From: JALHMI01 sp964598535
GTDB lineage: Bacteria > Planctomycetota > Planctomycetia > Pirellulales > PALSA-1355
Length of the DNA: 64,000 bases
Assembly: GCA_964598535.1 (NCBI GenBank)
Contig: CAZRCI010000001.1
Coordinates: forward strand, 62,001-126,000
Direction of reading: 5' to 3'
Shown: piece after piece, positions 25,701 through 33,470 of the stretch
How positions within the stretch are numbered: the first letter of the stretch is position 1
Layout of the letters: each line of letters begins with the position of its first letter
Translations under genes and position numbers: made by a program
The notes under the pieces: model-generated
The model's input: the letters and a program-made list of their open reading frames with translations, nothing else
Databases searched by the model: none
What the model was told of the DNA's origin: nothing

Positions 25701-27992
25701 CACGTCGCTCCACGATCGCATTTCTTCTGGCCTCGCGGTTGGATCGCCAGCATGTCGCCCGAACGGAGCGATTTGCTGGAGGTGATGAATACGGACATGG
25801 GGCGCGAAGTTCCCGTTGGCCAGGCGTATCTCGATGAGTCGACGCTCGGCGAGCGCTATACGGATAGCGTGATCGTGGCCCGCTGGGGACAGCGACGCGT
25901 CTCGGGTTATCGCCTCGTACCACGCGGCGCGAGTTATCGTGGTGAGGAATACACGCTTTTGGCCGGTGAGGAATTGGCCCGCCCGGTTGGCGTCACGGTG
26001 GGGCGTGGCGGCCGGATATTCGTGGCGCTTTCGTACATGGCGGGAAATGAGTGGTCACCCAAATACCCAAGCGAGATCGTCCTGCTCGAACCGGCCACCC
26101 CATCCGCCGAAGCGATAGCCGGGTACGATGCCCCGGCGGTTTCCTCCAAGCGGCTTTGGAGCGAGCTAGAAAGCGGCTCGGCGCTACAACGACAGCAGGC
26201 ACACGTGGAGCTCCTGCGCCGCGGTGAAGCTTTGCTCGACGAGGCGACGGCGCGTTTGGAAAACGCCCGCGACGATAATCCCGCGCTCGTGAGCCTGATT
26301 TGGCTCAGCGCGGCAAGCGGTTCTTTGACGGCCGAAAAGCTCGTGGCACGTTTCGCTTCTCACGAGGAGGCCAGCGTGCGAGCAACCGCCATTCGCGCTT
26401 TGCATGCGTTTCCTGAGTTAGGGACTGCTAGCGGCATGTTTGAAAAGGCGCTCGACAATCCGGCAGCGGCGGTGCGACATGCGGCAATCGTGGCGCTCTT
26501 CGACCAGGCGGAGCCACTCCCCGAGGCGTTGTTCCATGGCCCCGCGCGCGAGGATGACACGTATCTGCGGCAAGCCGCGACCATGCTCATTGCCCGGCGC
26601 GGCACGCGCGAACAGATCGAGCGGCTGCTGGCGAGCGAGAATGCCGCTGCGCGACTTGCCGGGGTGCTGGCCACGGGATTCCGACTCACGGTCCCCTTAG
26701 CGGTTGGCGACCTGCCCGCAGAGCTACCACTCAAATATGAATCAGGAAACGCCGAGTTCACGATTCAGTACCCCGACGCCAAGATCGATCTCAAGGCATT
26801 AGGCCGGATGGGTAGCTTCACCACGGCGGAACGCTGGAAGCATGTACCACACACGGAAGAGGAACAGACCCTGTTGGGATTGCTCCTACAACGCCTTGCC
26901 GATGCTGACGATCGCGTGTACGACCAGGCGGCATTCTTCCTCAACCTGTTCGATGTGGCGGAGATCAACCAACGGCTCGAGACCACGCGCCGCGAGCGAT
27001 GGCTCGCCCGGCTTACAGCAGCGCAACCCACGGAGATTGACGTCGTCTGGACAATTGGCCCATTTGCCGATGGCGAAGCCGGTCTGGACGCGGCTCACCC
27101 GCCCGAGCAGGGGCCAATCGATCTGGCCGCGGATTATTCGACGCCTGCGAGCAAGCTCACGTGGCGCGAGGCGCAACTCAACAAGGTTGGCGACGCGGCA
27201 AACGCGAACCGCAACGTATCGAGCTACGCGTACTTCCGCCTGCAAAGCAGGGTGGCTCAACCGGTGCTGCTTAACGTTGTCTCCTCTGGTCCGATCAAGC
27301 TTTGGCACAATGGCCGCGCGGTGGACACGGTGGCCCCGATCGTCGTCTCGCTCGACGCCGGCAGCAACGACATGCTACTACGGGGATCGGGTGGCAGCCC
27401 GGAGATGCCGCTAGCGATTCGCTTCCAGGCGGTAGAAACCGTCGCCGCGGCGTTGCCAGAAAAACTGGGGCTGGCAACGCTCGCCGAACGTCTCAAGAAC
27501 GCGGACCCAGGCGACCGCGTCCCGCCAGAATTTTTGAACGTCGATTGGAGCACGGCGGCTAACACGGGCGATCCTAATCGCGGGCGCAAGCTTTTCGGCG
27601 CGGACGCATTAGGCTGCGTAAAATGTCACGCGGTGCTGGAGCATCAACAGGGGGGCGGTGCGCCGTCGCTCGCCGGCGCTGCGAAACGATTCACCTCGGC
27701 TCACCTCGTGGAATCCATTCTCACGCCAAGCAAGCAGGTGGCCCCCATCTTCGGCACAACCACCGTGGTTACCGACGCCGGCCAATCGCTCTCCGGGTTG
27801 TTGGTCGAGGAAGACGACACACGGATTGTATTGCTCTTGCCGACGGCGGTGCGCCAAGAGGTGCTCAAGCGCGACATCGAAGCCCGGCGGCTGCATTCGG
27901 CCTCGCCCATGCCAAGCGGGTTGGTGAAGACTCCCGCCGAGCTGGCCGATCTGCTAGCCTACCTGCTCAGCGAAAACCCACAGGCGCCGTAG
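22776..27992 (+). CDS. Giant secreted protein: two ThuA domains, LamG, beta-propeller, HEAT repeats, cytochrome c
   Basis: 1738 aa from ATG 22776, with a signal peptide (residues about 12-35). Approximate order: ThuA-like domain 1 (33-275; KRIVLLAGAVHQGPGGHPPG), ThuA-like domain 2 (290-525; AVIVTGHQHPAHLWRDT), LamG/concanavalin domain (545-725; LTVECWARLDG and STLGLWRFD), a glucose/sorbosone-dehydrogenase-like propeller (760-1115; HVTWHGLAWGPEGDLYFSSG), HEAT-like helices (1125-1300), a beta-rich linker (1385-1560), and a C-terminal cytochrome c domain with C1614, C1617 and H1618 (GCVKCHAV). Planctomycetes encode many such mosaics, thought to act in oxidative or hydrolytic carbohydrate breakdown at the cell surface. 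The substrate is unknown. Membership in both ThuA and haem-binding families is visible directly. Confidence 0.9.
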   Translation: MSNNRFSWRRPALGTLCVAATLIFLSPGAAASDVSSKRIVLLAGAVHQGPGGHPPGTHEYELTARLLKRALADANVEAQVDIYFAGWPRDANALDTADTIVVISDGADRDPLDHPLLVGDRLATLKKQMDRGCGLVAIHWTTFVPNDRGGPEFLEWLGGYFDYQSGQGERPWFSRIQTAQTRTRPTTPSHPIARGLAPFELREEYYYNIRFRENDPRLVPILATPIPGEVEEQVVAWAVERKDGGRGFGFTGGHFFENWGIENFRRMVLNAILWTAHLEVPERGVRSSTVPTIDPAAAADDKPIQAVIVTGHQHPAHLWRDTTPALQEALLQDNRFQVTVVTDPEFLASPELSGYDLVALNYCNWQRPGLSDAAKNNFQKYLASGGGLVLVHFSNGAFHASLPDTPPSDWPEYRSICRRVWDHAPGRSGHDPYGPFTVNVVVDHPITAGLNSFETIDELYCNQQGDAPIEVLATARSTVTGRDEPLAFVYDYGRGRVFQTVLGHAAESIRVPGTAALLRRGAVWAAGHEQRALASQTAETRPSLAGLASEGKFGAALDARRGAASAAHDPIYDRRPLTVECWARLDGQAGFNILVASNSKESADHWELYTYAGAGDLSLYLPGCSPAEIRSGVDVVDGKWHHLAAAFDDQLARLYVDGRMVHETSLVRVRSGGATAPLHFGGYPPHNIGCEGLVDEVRISTGLRAIDGLPEAPPTVGASTLGLWRFDRLEADQIEDASPRKNAASAGSRGGAIAPMFTRRAADPALRLRAIDLSADESFLSLRTDTMGRLFAGGREALFVYEPDGGGGYGSRQLLYRFPPDTWITDIEIRGDDLYAMTNAALYRFAGGRVRREGLQPERLLWGSPVDLHVTWHGLAWGPEGDLYFSSGDPLLNYGDFQRRPDHWGHWTIYGPNEKLAYTGVGGFYRCRPDGTGLRVVAGGTRGAVGIAFDRRWNLFSNDNDHEGIADRYSPARLLHVAPRSHFFWPRGWIASMSPERSDLLEVMNTDMGREVPVGQAYLDESTLGERYTDSVIVARWGQRRVSGYRLVPRGASYRGEEYTLLAGEELARPVGVTVGRGGRIFVALSYMAGNEWSPKYPSEIVLLEPATPSAEAIAGYDAPAVSSKRLWSELESGSALQRQQAHVELLRRGEALLDEATARLENARDDNPALVSLIWLSAASGSLTAEKLVARFASHEEASVRATAIRALHAFPELGTASGMFEKALDNPAAAVRHAAIVALFDQAEPLPEALFHGPAREDDTYLRQAATMLIARRGTREQIERLLASENAAARLAGVLATGFRLTVPLAVGDLPAELPLKYESGNAEFTIQYPDAKIDLKALGRMGSFTTAERWKHVPHTEEEQTLLGLLLQRLADADDRVYDQAAFFLNLFDVAEINQRLETTRRERWLARLTAAQPTEIDVVWTIGPFADGEAGLDAAHPPEQGPIDLAADYSTPASKLTWREAQLNKVGDAANANRNVSSYAYFRLQSRVAQPVLLNVVSSGPIKLWHNGRAVDTVAPIVVSLDAGSNDMLLRGSGGSPEMPLAIRFQAVETVAAALPEKLGLATLAERLKNADPGDRVPPEFLNVDWSTAANTGDPNRGRKLFGADALGCVKCHAVLEHQQGGGAPSLAGAAKRFTSAHLVESILTPSKQVAPIFGTTTVVTDAGQSLSGLLVEEDDTRIVLLLPTAVRQEVLKRDIEARRLHSASPMPSGLVKTPAELADLLAYLLSENPQAP

Positions 27993-28044
27993 CGCCTGTC
28001 GTTGGCGTTCACGGATCCATGGATTGAATCGATTCGCAAGTGCC

Positions 28045-28461
28045 ATGCCCGCTATCTATGAATACCCGCTTCTGGTGCGGCCACAACACATCGACCGGCT
28101 GGGACACGTCAACAATCTGACGTATTTGGCCTGGATGCTCGACGCCGCGGTTGCCCATTCCGCGACACAAGGCTGGACCGCCGAGCGTTACGACGCGTTG
28201 GGCTCGGTGTGGGTCGTCCGTTCGCACGAGATCAAGTATATCGAGCCGGCTTACGAAGGGCAGCAACTTATCGTGCGCACGTGGGTCGCCGACATGACGA
28301 AGGTCTCTTCCACGCGCCGATATCGCATCGAACGCGCGGACGACAGCGCCGTGCTGGCCAAAGCCGCCACGCGTTGGGCGTTCGTCGATCGCGCCAGCGG
28401 CACACTCGCCCGCATTCCGCGGACGATCATCGATTCGTTTGAGATTGTTGCGGATGATTAA
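28045..28461 (+). CDS. Hotdog-fold acyl-CoA thioesterase (4HBT family)
   Basis: 138 aa from ATG 28045; the upstream frame at 28024 adds seven residues. Signature HIDRLGHVNNLTYLAWMLDA (Asp and the HVNN active-site helix), then strands with VVRSHEIKYIEPAYEGQQLI and the typical C-terminal RWAFVDRASG. Enzymes of this group hydrolyse acyl-CoA or acyl-ACP thioesters in the cytoplasm. It starts 52 bp after the giant secreted protein on the same strand but no functional link is evident. Confidence 0.9.
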   Translation: MPAIYEYPLLVRPQHIDRLGHVNNLTYLAWMLDAAVAHSATQGWTAERYDALGSVWVVRSHEIKYIEPAYEGQQLIVRTWVADMTKVSSTRRYRIERADDSAVLAKAATRWAFVDRASGTLARIPRTIIDSFEIVADD

Positions 28462-28517
28462 CGCCGCTCTCGCCTGGCGGGATATCGCCTCCTCTTTCCC
28501 AAGGGGGGCTCCGACAA

Positions 28518-29726
28518 TTACAACCACTTGCGCAGGTTCCATGCCAGGCGGTCGAGCCAGCGCCGCCAGCAACTGCGTTGGCGGCACAGCGCGGCGTCCA
28601 CGCGCCGACTCTCGGCGATTTCCTGGCGGCAGATTTCGGCCAGCAAGGCCGCCAGCGCGGGAGATTGAATCACGGCCAGGAATTCCAGATTGATCCGCAG
28701 GCTGCGCGCGTCCAAGTTGCATGAGCCAATCACGCTCCAACGGTCGTCGATCAGCATCGCCTTGCTATGCAGCATGCGGTCTCGGCGCTCGTAGATATGG
28801 ATGCCCCGCCGCAGCAAAAATTCATAGAAGTGGCGAGTCGCCCATTGCACGAGCGGCACGTCGCTCACCTCGGGCACGATAACCCGAACGCGCACCCCGC
28901 GCCGCCGGGCCTTCACCATCGCCCGGAGCACGCGGCCCATTGGCAAGAAATAGGCCATGAGCAGCGTGATCTTGCGTTGTGCTTGGCGCATCAACGGCAC
29001 GAGCACCCGATGCGGCCGGCGATCGCGAAACGTCGGCCGCGAATCGAAAAAGTAAAACGAATCGTCCGGCGCATGGGCGAAGTCTGGCACGCGCCACTTC
29101 AGCGGCTTGCCGCGTTTTTCGTGGTACACACGTTTCCATAGCCGTTCCATGATCGCCGCGATTTCCGCTGCCCTCGGACCGACCATCCGGGCATGCACGT
29201 CGCGCCAGCCCGCCGAAGTTGGAACCGCCATCGCCCGGGCATCCGCGGCAGTGCGAATGCCGCTCTGGTCGACGATGTTCATCCCTCCGAAATAGGCGAT
29301 CGTGCCGTCGACGACCATCAACTTGCGATGGTTCCGCTGGTTAAAGGCCTGCAGCCAACGTGGCCCCCGAATGACCTGCGACAGGGCGTGGAACACATGG
29401 ACCTTGACGCCGGCCTCTTGCATTCGCGCCACGAGCGCCGTGGGCGTCGAGAAGCTTCCAAAACCGTCGATCATCAGGCGCACGTCGAGCCCCGCGCGAG
29501 CACGGTCGCAAAGGGCGTCGGCCACAGCCCGTCCGGCGGCGTCGTCGATGAAGATGTAGGTCTCGATCCAGACCCGGATGCGCGCCGCCAGGATATCGGC
29601 CATCATCGCCGCGATCAGCGGTTGCGATTCGCTGAACAACCAAAACTCGTGCCCGGCGACCGGGACCGGCCCCAGTACCTGTCCCGGCTCGTAATGCGGT
29701 GCGAATGGCGGAGTTGATTTCTGCAT
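28518..29726 (-). CDS. Phospholipase D superfamily protein, cardiolipin synthase-like
   Basis: 402 aa from the ATG at 29726 (the frame runs up to 29786). Two HKD motifs: NQRNHRKLMVVDG and MLHSKAMLIDDRWSVIGSCN, the second followed by LDARSLRINLEF, as in cardiolipin synthases. The N-terminal membrane helices of ClsA are missing, so this is closer to the ClsB-like soluble form. It would transfer a phosphatidyl group between phospholipids. A PLD-type nuclease is less likely because of the SCNLDARSLRINLE block. Divergent from the HerA-like ATPase gene. Confidence 0.88.
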   Translation of the reverse strand: MQKSTPPFAPHYEPGQVLGPVPVAGHEFWLFSESQPLIAAMMADILAARIRVWIETYIFIDDAAGRAVADALCDRARAGLDVRLMIDGFGSFSTPTALVARMQEAGVKVHVFHALSQVIRGPRWLQAFNQRNHRKLMVVDGTIAYFGGMNIVDQSGIRTAADARAMAVPTSAGWRDVHARMVGPRAAEIAAIMERLWKRVYHEKRGKPLKWRVPDFAHAPDDSFYFFDSRPTFRDRRPHRVLVPLMRQAQRKITLLMAYFLPMGRVLRAMVKARRRGVRVRVIVPEVSDVPLVQWATRHFYEFLLRRGIHIYERRDRMLHSKAMLIDDRWSVIGSCNLDARSLRINLEFLAVIQSPALAALLAEICRQEIAESRRVDAALCRQRSCWRRWLDRLAWNLRKWL

Positions 29727-29882
29727 GGGTCGCCCACCAGTGGTCCCTTCATTGTACGCAGTTGGTACGACGGCAAGCACCGGCAAGGGAACGACGGGCT
29801 TCGGCCAGAAGCCCTTTGGAATCCGGCGGGATCAGGGCTACACTTTGGATGGCAATTTTTTCGTACGCGGAGCCAGGATTCC

Positions 29883-32267
29883 ATGCAAGATTTCGAGAAG
29901 CTGGGGGCGTTTTACCTCGGACGGCAGTACGATCTCGCCCAACGGCGACGCGACGAGCAGATCGTGCTCTACGACGCAAAGGATCTGACCACGCACGCCG
30001 TATGCGTGGGAATGACCGGCAGCGGCAAGACGGGGCTTTGCCTGGCCCTGCTCGAAGAAGCCGCGATCGACGGCATCCCGGTTATCGCGATCGACCCCAA
30101 AGGCGACGTCGGCAATCTGCTGCTCACGTTTCCAGAACTTGCGGCTAGCGATTTTCGTCCCTGGATCGAGGAGGCCGAAGCCGAGCGAGAAGGCATCTCG
30201 CCCGACGACTTGGCGGCGAAAACCGCGGAACGCTGGCGAAATGGGTTGGCCGACTGGGGACAAGACGGCGCGCGCATCGCCAAATTTCGCGATGCTGCCG
30301 AGACCGCGATCTATACCCCCGGTTCAAACGCCGGACTGCCGCTATCGGTGCTACGATCCTTCGATGCGCCTTCGCCTGAAATCCTTGCCGACGCGGACCT
30401 GTTGGCCGACCGGATCGGCGGAGCGGTGTCCGGACTGTTGAGCCTGGTAGGCATCGCGGCCGACCCGATCCAAAGCCGCGAGCACATCCTGATCTCGCAA
30501 CTGCTCGACGCTGCCTGGCGAGCAGGGAAGAATCTCGACCTCGTGGAACTGGTTCGGCAGATCCAATCGCCACCGCTCACGCGCGTGGGATCCGTCGACC
30601 TTGAAACCTTTTATCCGGCCAAAGCACGGACCGAATTGGCGATGCGGCTAAACAATCTGTTGGCGGCGCCCACCTTCGCGGCCTGGATGGAGGGCGAGCC
30701 TCTGAGCATTCCACGCTTGCTATACACCAGGCAAGGGAAGCCGCGGCTGTCGATCCTCTCGATCGCCCATTTGAGCGAAGCGGAACGCATGTTCTTCGTC
30801 ACGATACTGCTCAATGAAATCGTCTCCTGGATGCGCACGCAAAGTGGCACCAGCAGCTTGCGAGCAATCCTCTACATGGACGAAGTGTTCGGCTACTTTC
30901 CACCCTCGGCCAATCCCCCTTCGAAGAAGCCGATGCTCACTTTGCTCAAACAGGCGAGGGCCTACGGCGTGGGGATCGTACTGGCAACGCAAAATCCAGT
31001 TGATCTGGACTACAAGGGACTCTCGAACGCGGGTACCTGGTTCCTTGGACGTTTACAAACCGAGCGCGACAAGGCCCGCGTGCTGGAAGGCTTGGAGGGC
31101 GCCTCGACGGCGGCCGGCTCCACGTTCAATCGCGGCGAGATGGAGGCCACGCTCGCCGCGCTTGGCAAACGCGTGTTTTTGCTCAATAACGTACACGAAG
31201 ATCGGCCTCAGGTGATCGAATCCCGCTGGTGCCTTTCTTATCTTCGCGGCCCGCTGACGCGCACTCAAATTCAAACTTTAATGGCGGACTTCAAATCGCA
31301 AGTGAAGCCGGCCGCCGCCGCGGTGGAAGGTGACACGGCTCAGGCGGCTGCTTCAGCGGCGACAGGCGATGACGTTGGCGGCGCGCGGCCCATGATCGAT
31401 CCGAAGATCGCCGAGGTGTTTCTCGACCTCGACGGTCACTCCACCTACCGGCCAGCGCTTTATGGCACAGCTCGCGTCCACTTCGTGGACGCGAAGTCCG
31501 GCATCGACCACACCGAGGACGTCGTGACGCTGAAGAGGATTCAAGGCCCCCTCCCGGACCATGTCTGGGATGCTTCGCAGCTCAGTCCCGCTCCGGGGCC
31601 CGCGACCGGCAATCATCCGACCGAGGGCGTTTCCTTTGGGCCGCTTCCGCTGGAGTTGGCCTCGGCAAAGAACTACGCAACCTGGGCCAAAGACCTTGCT
31701 ACGCATTTGTTTCGACAGCACGCGCTTACGCTTTGGCGAGCCCCGAGTCTGAAGGAGTTTTCCAAGCCCGGAGAGAGCGAGGCCGATTTTCGCGTGCGGG
31801 TCACGCAGCACGGACGCGAGCTGCGGGACGCCGCGGTCGACAAGCTGCGCGAAAAACACGCCGCCAAGTCGGCCATGCTGGACGACAAGGTGCAACGCGC
31901 CCGTGAACGTGTGGCCCGTGAAAAGTCGGAGTTCCAAGCTCAAGGCGTGGAGACCGCGGTTTCGATCGGCGCCTCGATCTTACGAGCGGTGTTCGGCCGC
32001 AAATGGGCGACCGCCGGGAATGCGCAGGCGGCCGGAACCGCGGCTCGCCGTGCTTCGCGCACGGCAAAACAGCATGGCGACATTGCTCAGGCCGAGAAGG
32101 CTTTGCAACGAGCCCTCGACGAACGAGCCAAGTTCGAGGAGCAATACATGGACGAGGTGGCCAAGATCGATGCGGAGCTTCGCAATCCTGCGATCGAAAG
32201 CTACACGCTCGGACCCCGGAAGCGAGATATCGAGGTTGCGAAGGTATGTCTGGCCTGGGTTCAATAA
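29883..32267 (+). CDS. HerA/FtsK-like ATPase (DUF87-type ATP-binding protein)
   Basis: 794 aa. Walker A GMTGSGKT at residues 43-50, followed by VIAIDPKGDVGNLLL, and Walker B LRAILYMDEVFGYFPP around residue 325-340, then VLATQNPVDLDYKGLSNAGT (motif-III-like) and arginine-finger-like FLGRLQTERDKARVLE. Residues about 620-760 are charged and helical, with a probable coiled coil, and the end is LGPRKRDIEVAKVCLAWVQ. HerA/TraG-like motors pump DNA or remodel other macromolecules. No nuclease NurA partner is adjacent, so its function cannot be set from context. The divergent partner encodes a phospholipid synthase-like protein. Confidence 0.85.
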   Translation: MQDFEKLGAFYLGRQYDLAQRRRDEQIVLYDAKDLTTHAVCVGMTGSGKTGLCLALLEEAAIDGIPVIAIDPKGDVGNLLLTFPELAASDFRPWIEEAEAEREGISPDDLAAKTAERWRNGLADWGQDGARIAKFRDAAETAIYTPGSNAGLPLSVLRSFDAPSPEILADADLLADRIGGAVSGLLSLVGIAADPIQSREHILISQLLDAAWRAGKNLDLVELVRQIQSPPLTRVGSVDLETFYPAKARTELAMRLNNLLAAPTFAAWMEGEPLSIPRLLYTRQGKPRLSILSIAHLSEAERMFFVTILLNEIVSWMRTQSGTSSLRAILYMDEVFGYFPPSANPPSKKPMLTLLKQARAYGVGIVLATQNPVDLDYKGLSNAGTWFLGRLQTERDKARVLEGLEGASTAAGSTFNRGEMEATLAALGKRVFLLNNVHEDRPQVIESRWCLSYLRGPLTRTQIQTLMADFKSQVKPAAAAVEGDTAQAAASAATGDDVGGARPMIDPKIAEVFLDLDGHSTYRPALYGTARVHFVDAKSGIDHTEDVVTLKRIQGPLPDHVWDASQLSPAPGPATGNHPTEGVSFGPLPLELASAKNYATWAKDLATHLFRQHALTLWRAPSLKEFSKPGESEADFRVRVTQHGRELRDAAVDKLREKHAAKSAMLDDKVQRARERVAREKSEFQAQGVETAVSIGASILRAVFGRKWATAGNAQAAGTAARRASRTAKQHGDIAQAEKALQRALDERAKFEEQYMDEVAKIDAELRNPAIESYTLGPRKRDIEVAKVCLAWVQ

Positions 32268-32315
32268 ACGCGAGTGACAAGCATCCCGAATACGCTCACC
32301 AAAAGGTACTTCCCC

Positions 32316-33467
32316 ATGAGATACTTGCTCGCTTATGCCGCCGTTGTACTCGCGATTCTGCCGAGGGAAACGACAACCGCCGCGGAGCCGCTCGAGGGCT
32401 TCCGCATTTTGCGGCCCAGCCAAGCACAACCGGATCGGTCGGATGGTTCGTACTGGCACGACGCACGCAAGCTCCCGATCGAAGGCCAAGGCTGGACCGA
32501 TACCAAGAGCCCTTACGATCGCCTGCCCGCCAAGGCGGAAACCACGGTCCGCGACGCGGTATGGAACCTTAGCCGCAGCGCATCGGGCATTGTCGTACCA
32601 TTCAGCACCGACTCGAGTCGCATCAAGGTTCGCTGGACGCTAACCTCCGATCGGCTGGCCATGCCGCACATGCCCGCTACCGGCGTGAGCGGCGTGGATC
32701 TTTATGTCCGAGACGATCGTGGAGTCTGGCGATGGTTGGCCTGCAAGCCGCCCGAAGGTAAGTCGACCACGGTGGAACTCGTCGGCGGGATCGTCGAGAA
32801 AGACCGCGACTACCTGCTCTACTTGCCGTTGTACAACGGCGTCAGTTCGCTGGAGATTAACGTGCCCTCGGGCAAGTATCTGGCCGCCCCCAAACCTCGT
32901 CCGGCGGACAAACAGAAGCCGATCGTCTTCTATGGCACGTCGATCACCCATGGAGCTTCGGCTTCGCGCCCGGGCATGACGCATGCGGCCATCCTCGGCA
33001 GGCGGTTCGATCGTCCGATCATCAATCTGGGATTCTCGGGCAACGGCCGCATGGAACCCGAGGTGGCCGCGCTCTTGGCCGAGCTCGATCCGGCAGTCTA
33101 CGTCATCGACTGCCTGCCAAATATCACGGCCGACGAGGTGCTTGCACGCACGAAGACATGCGTCAACATCCTGCGTAAAGCGCGCCCCACGACACCGGTT
33201 CTGCTGGTCGAGGACCGCAGCTATTCCGACGCGTTTCTTGTCGCATCCAAGCACGAGCGCAACCGCGCCAGCCGTGAAGCGCTGCGCAAGGTGTTCGACG
33301 AGCTGAAAGCCGCGGGCGACGAGAACCTTTACTACCTCGAAGGCGAACACTTGCTCGGCGACGACAACGAAGGGACCGTCGATAGTTCGCATCCCACGGA
33401 CCTGGGATTCATGCGCCAAGCGGATGCCTTCGAGAAGACCCTGCGGCCGATCCTGGCCCCCCTGTGA
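32316..33467 (+). CDS. Secreted SGNH/GDSL hydrolase
   Basis: 383 aa from ATG 32316 with a signal peptide (YLLAYAAVVLAILPRETTTA). Residues 25-190 form a beta-rich N-terminal domain (SRIKVRWTLTSDRL, VDLYVRDDRGVWRW) typical of planctomycete SGNH proteins. The catalytic domain has IVFYGTSITHGASASRPG (block I Ser in GTSIT), NLGFSGNGRMEPEVA (block II Gly), DCLPNITADEV (block III Asn) and DSSHPTDLGFM (block V Asp/His). It probably deacetylates or hydrolyses esters on a polysaccharide. It converges with a sulfatase gene, leaving only 3 bp. Confidence 0.9.
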   Translation: MRYLLAYAAVVLAILPRETTTAAEPLEGFRILRPSQAQPDRSDGSYWHDARKLPIEGQGWTDTKSPYDRLPAKAETTVRDAVWNLSRSASGIVVPFSTDSSRIKVRWTLTSDRLAMPHMPATGVSGVDLYVRDDRGVWRWLACKPPEGKSTTVELVGGIVEKDRDYLLYLPLYNGVSSLEINVPSGKYLAAPKPRPADKQKPIVFYGTSITHGASASRPGMTHAAILGRRFDRPIINLGFSGNGRMEPEVAALLAELDPAVYVIDCLPNITADEVLARTKTCVNILRKARPTTPVLLVEDRSYSDAFLVASKHERNRASREALRKVFDELKAAGDENLYYLEGEHLLGDDNEGTVDSSHPTDLGFMRQADAFEKTLRPILAPL

Positions 33468-33470
33468 GGC

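Noticed and set aside
28518..32267. PLD-type protein plus HerA-like ATPase as an anti-phage defence pair
   Set aside because: The PLD protein has cardiolipin-synthase features, the genes are divergent, and no mobile or defence genes surround them.
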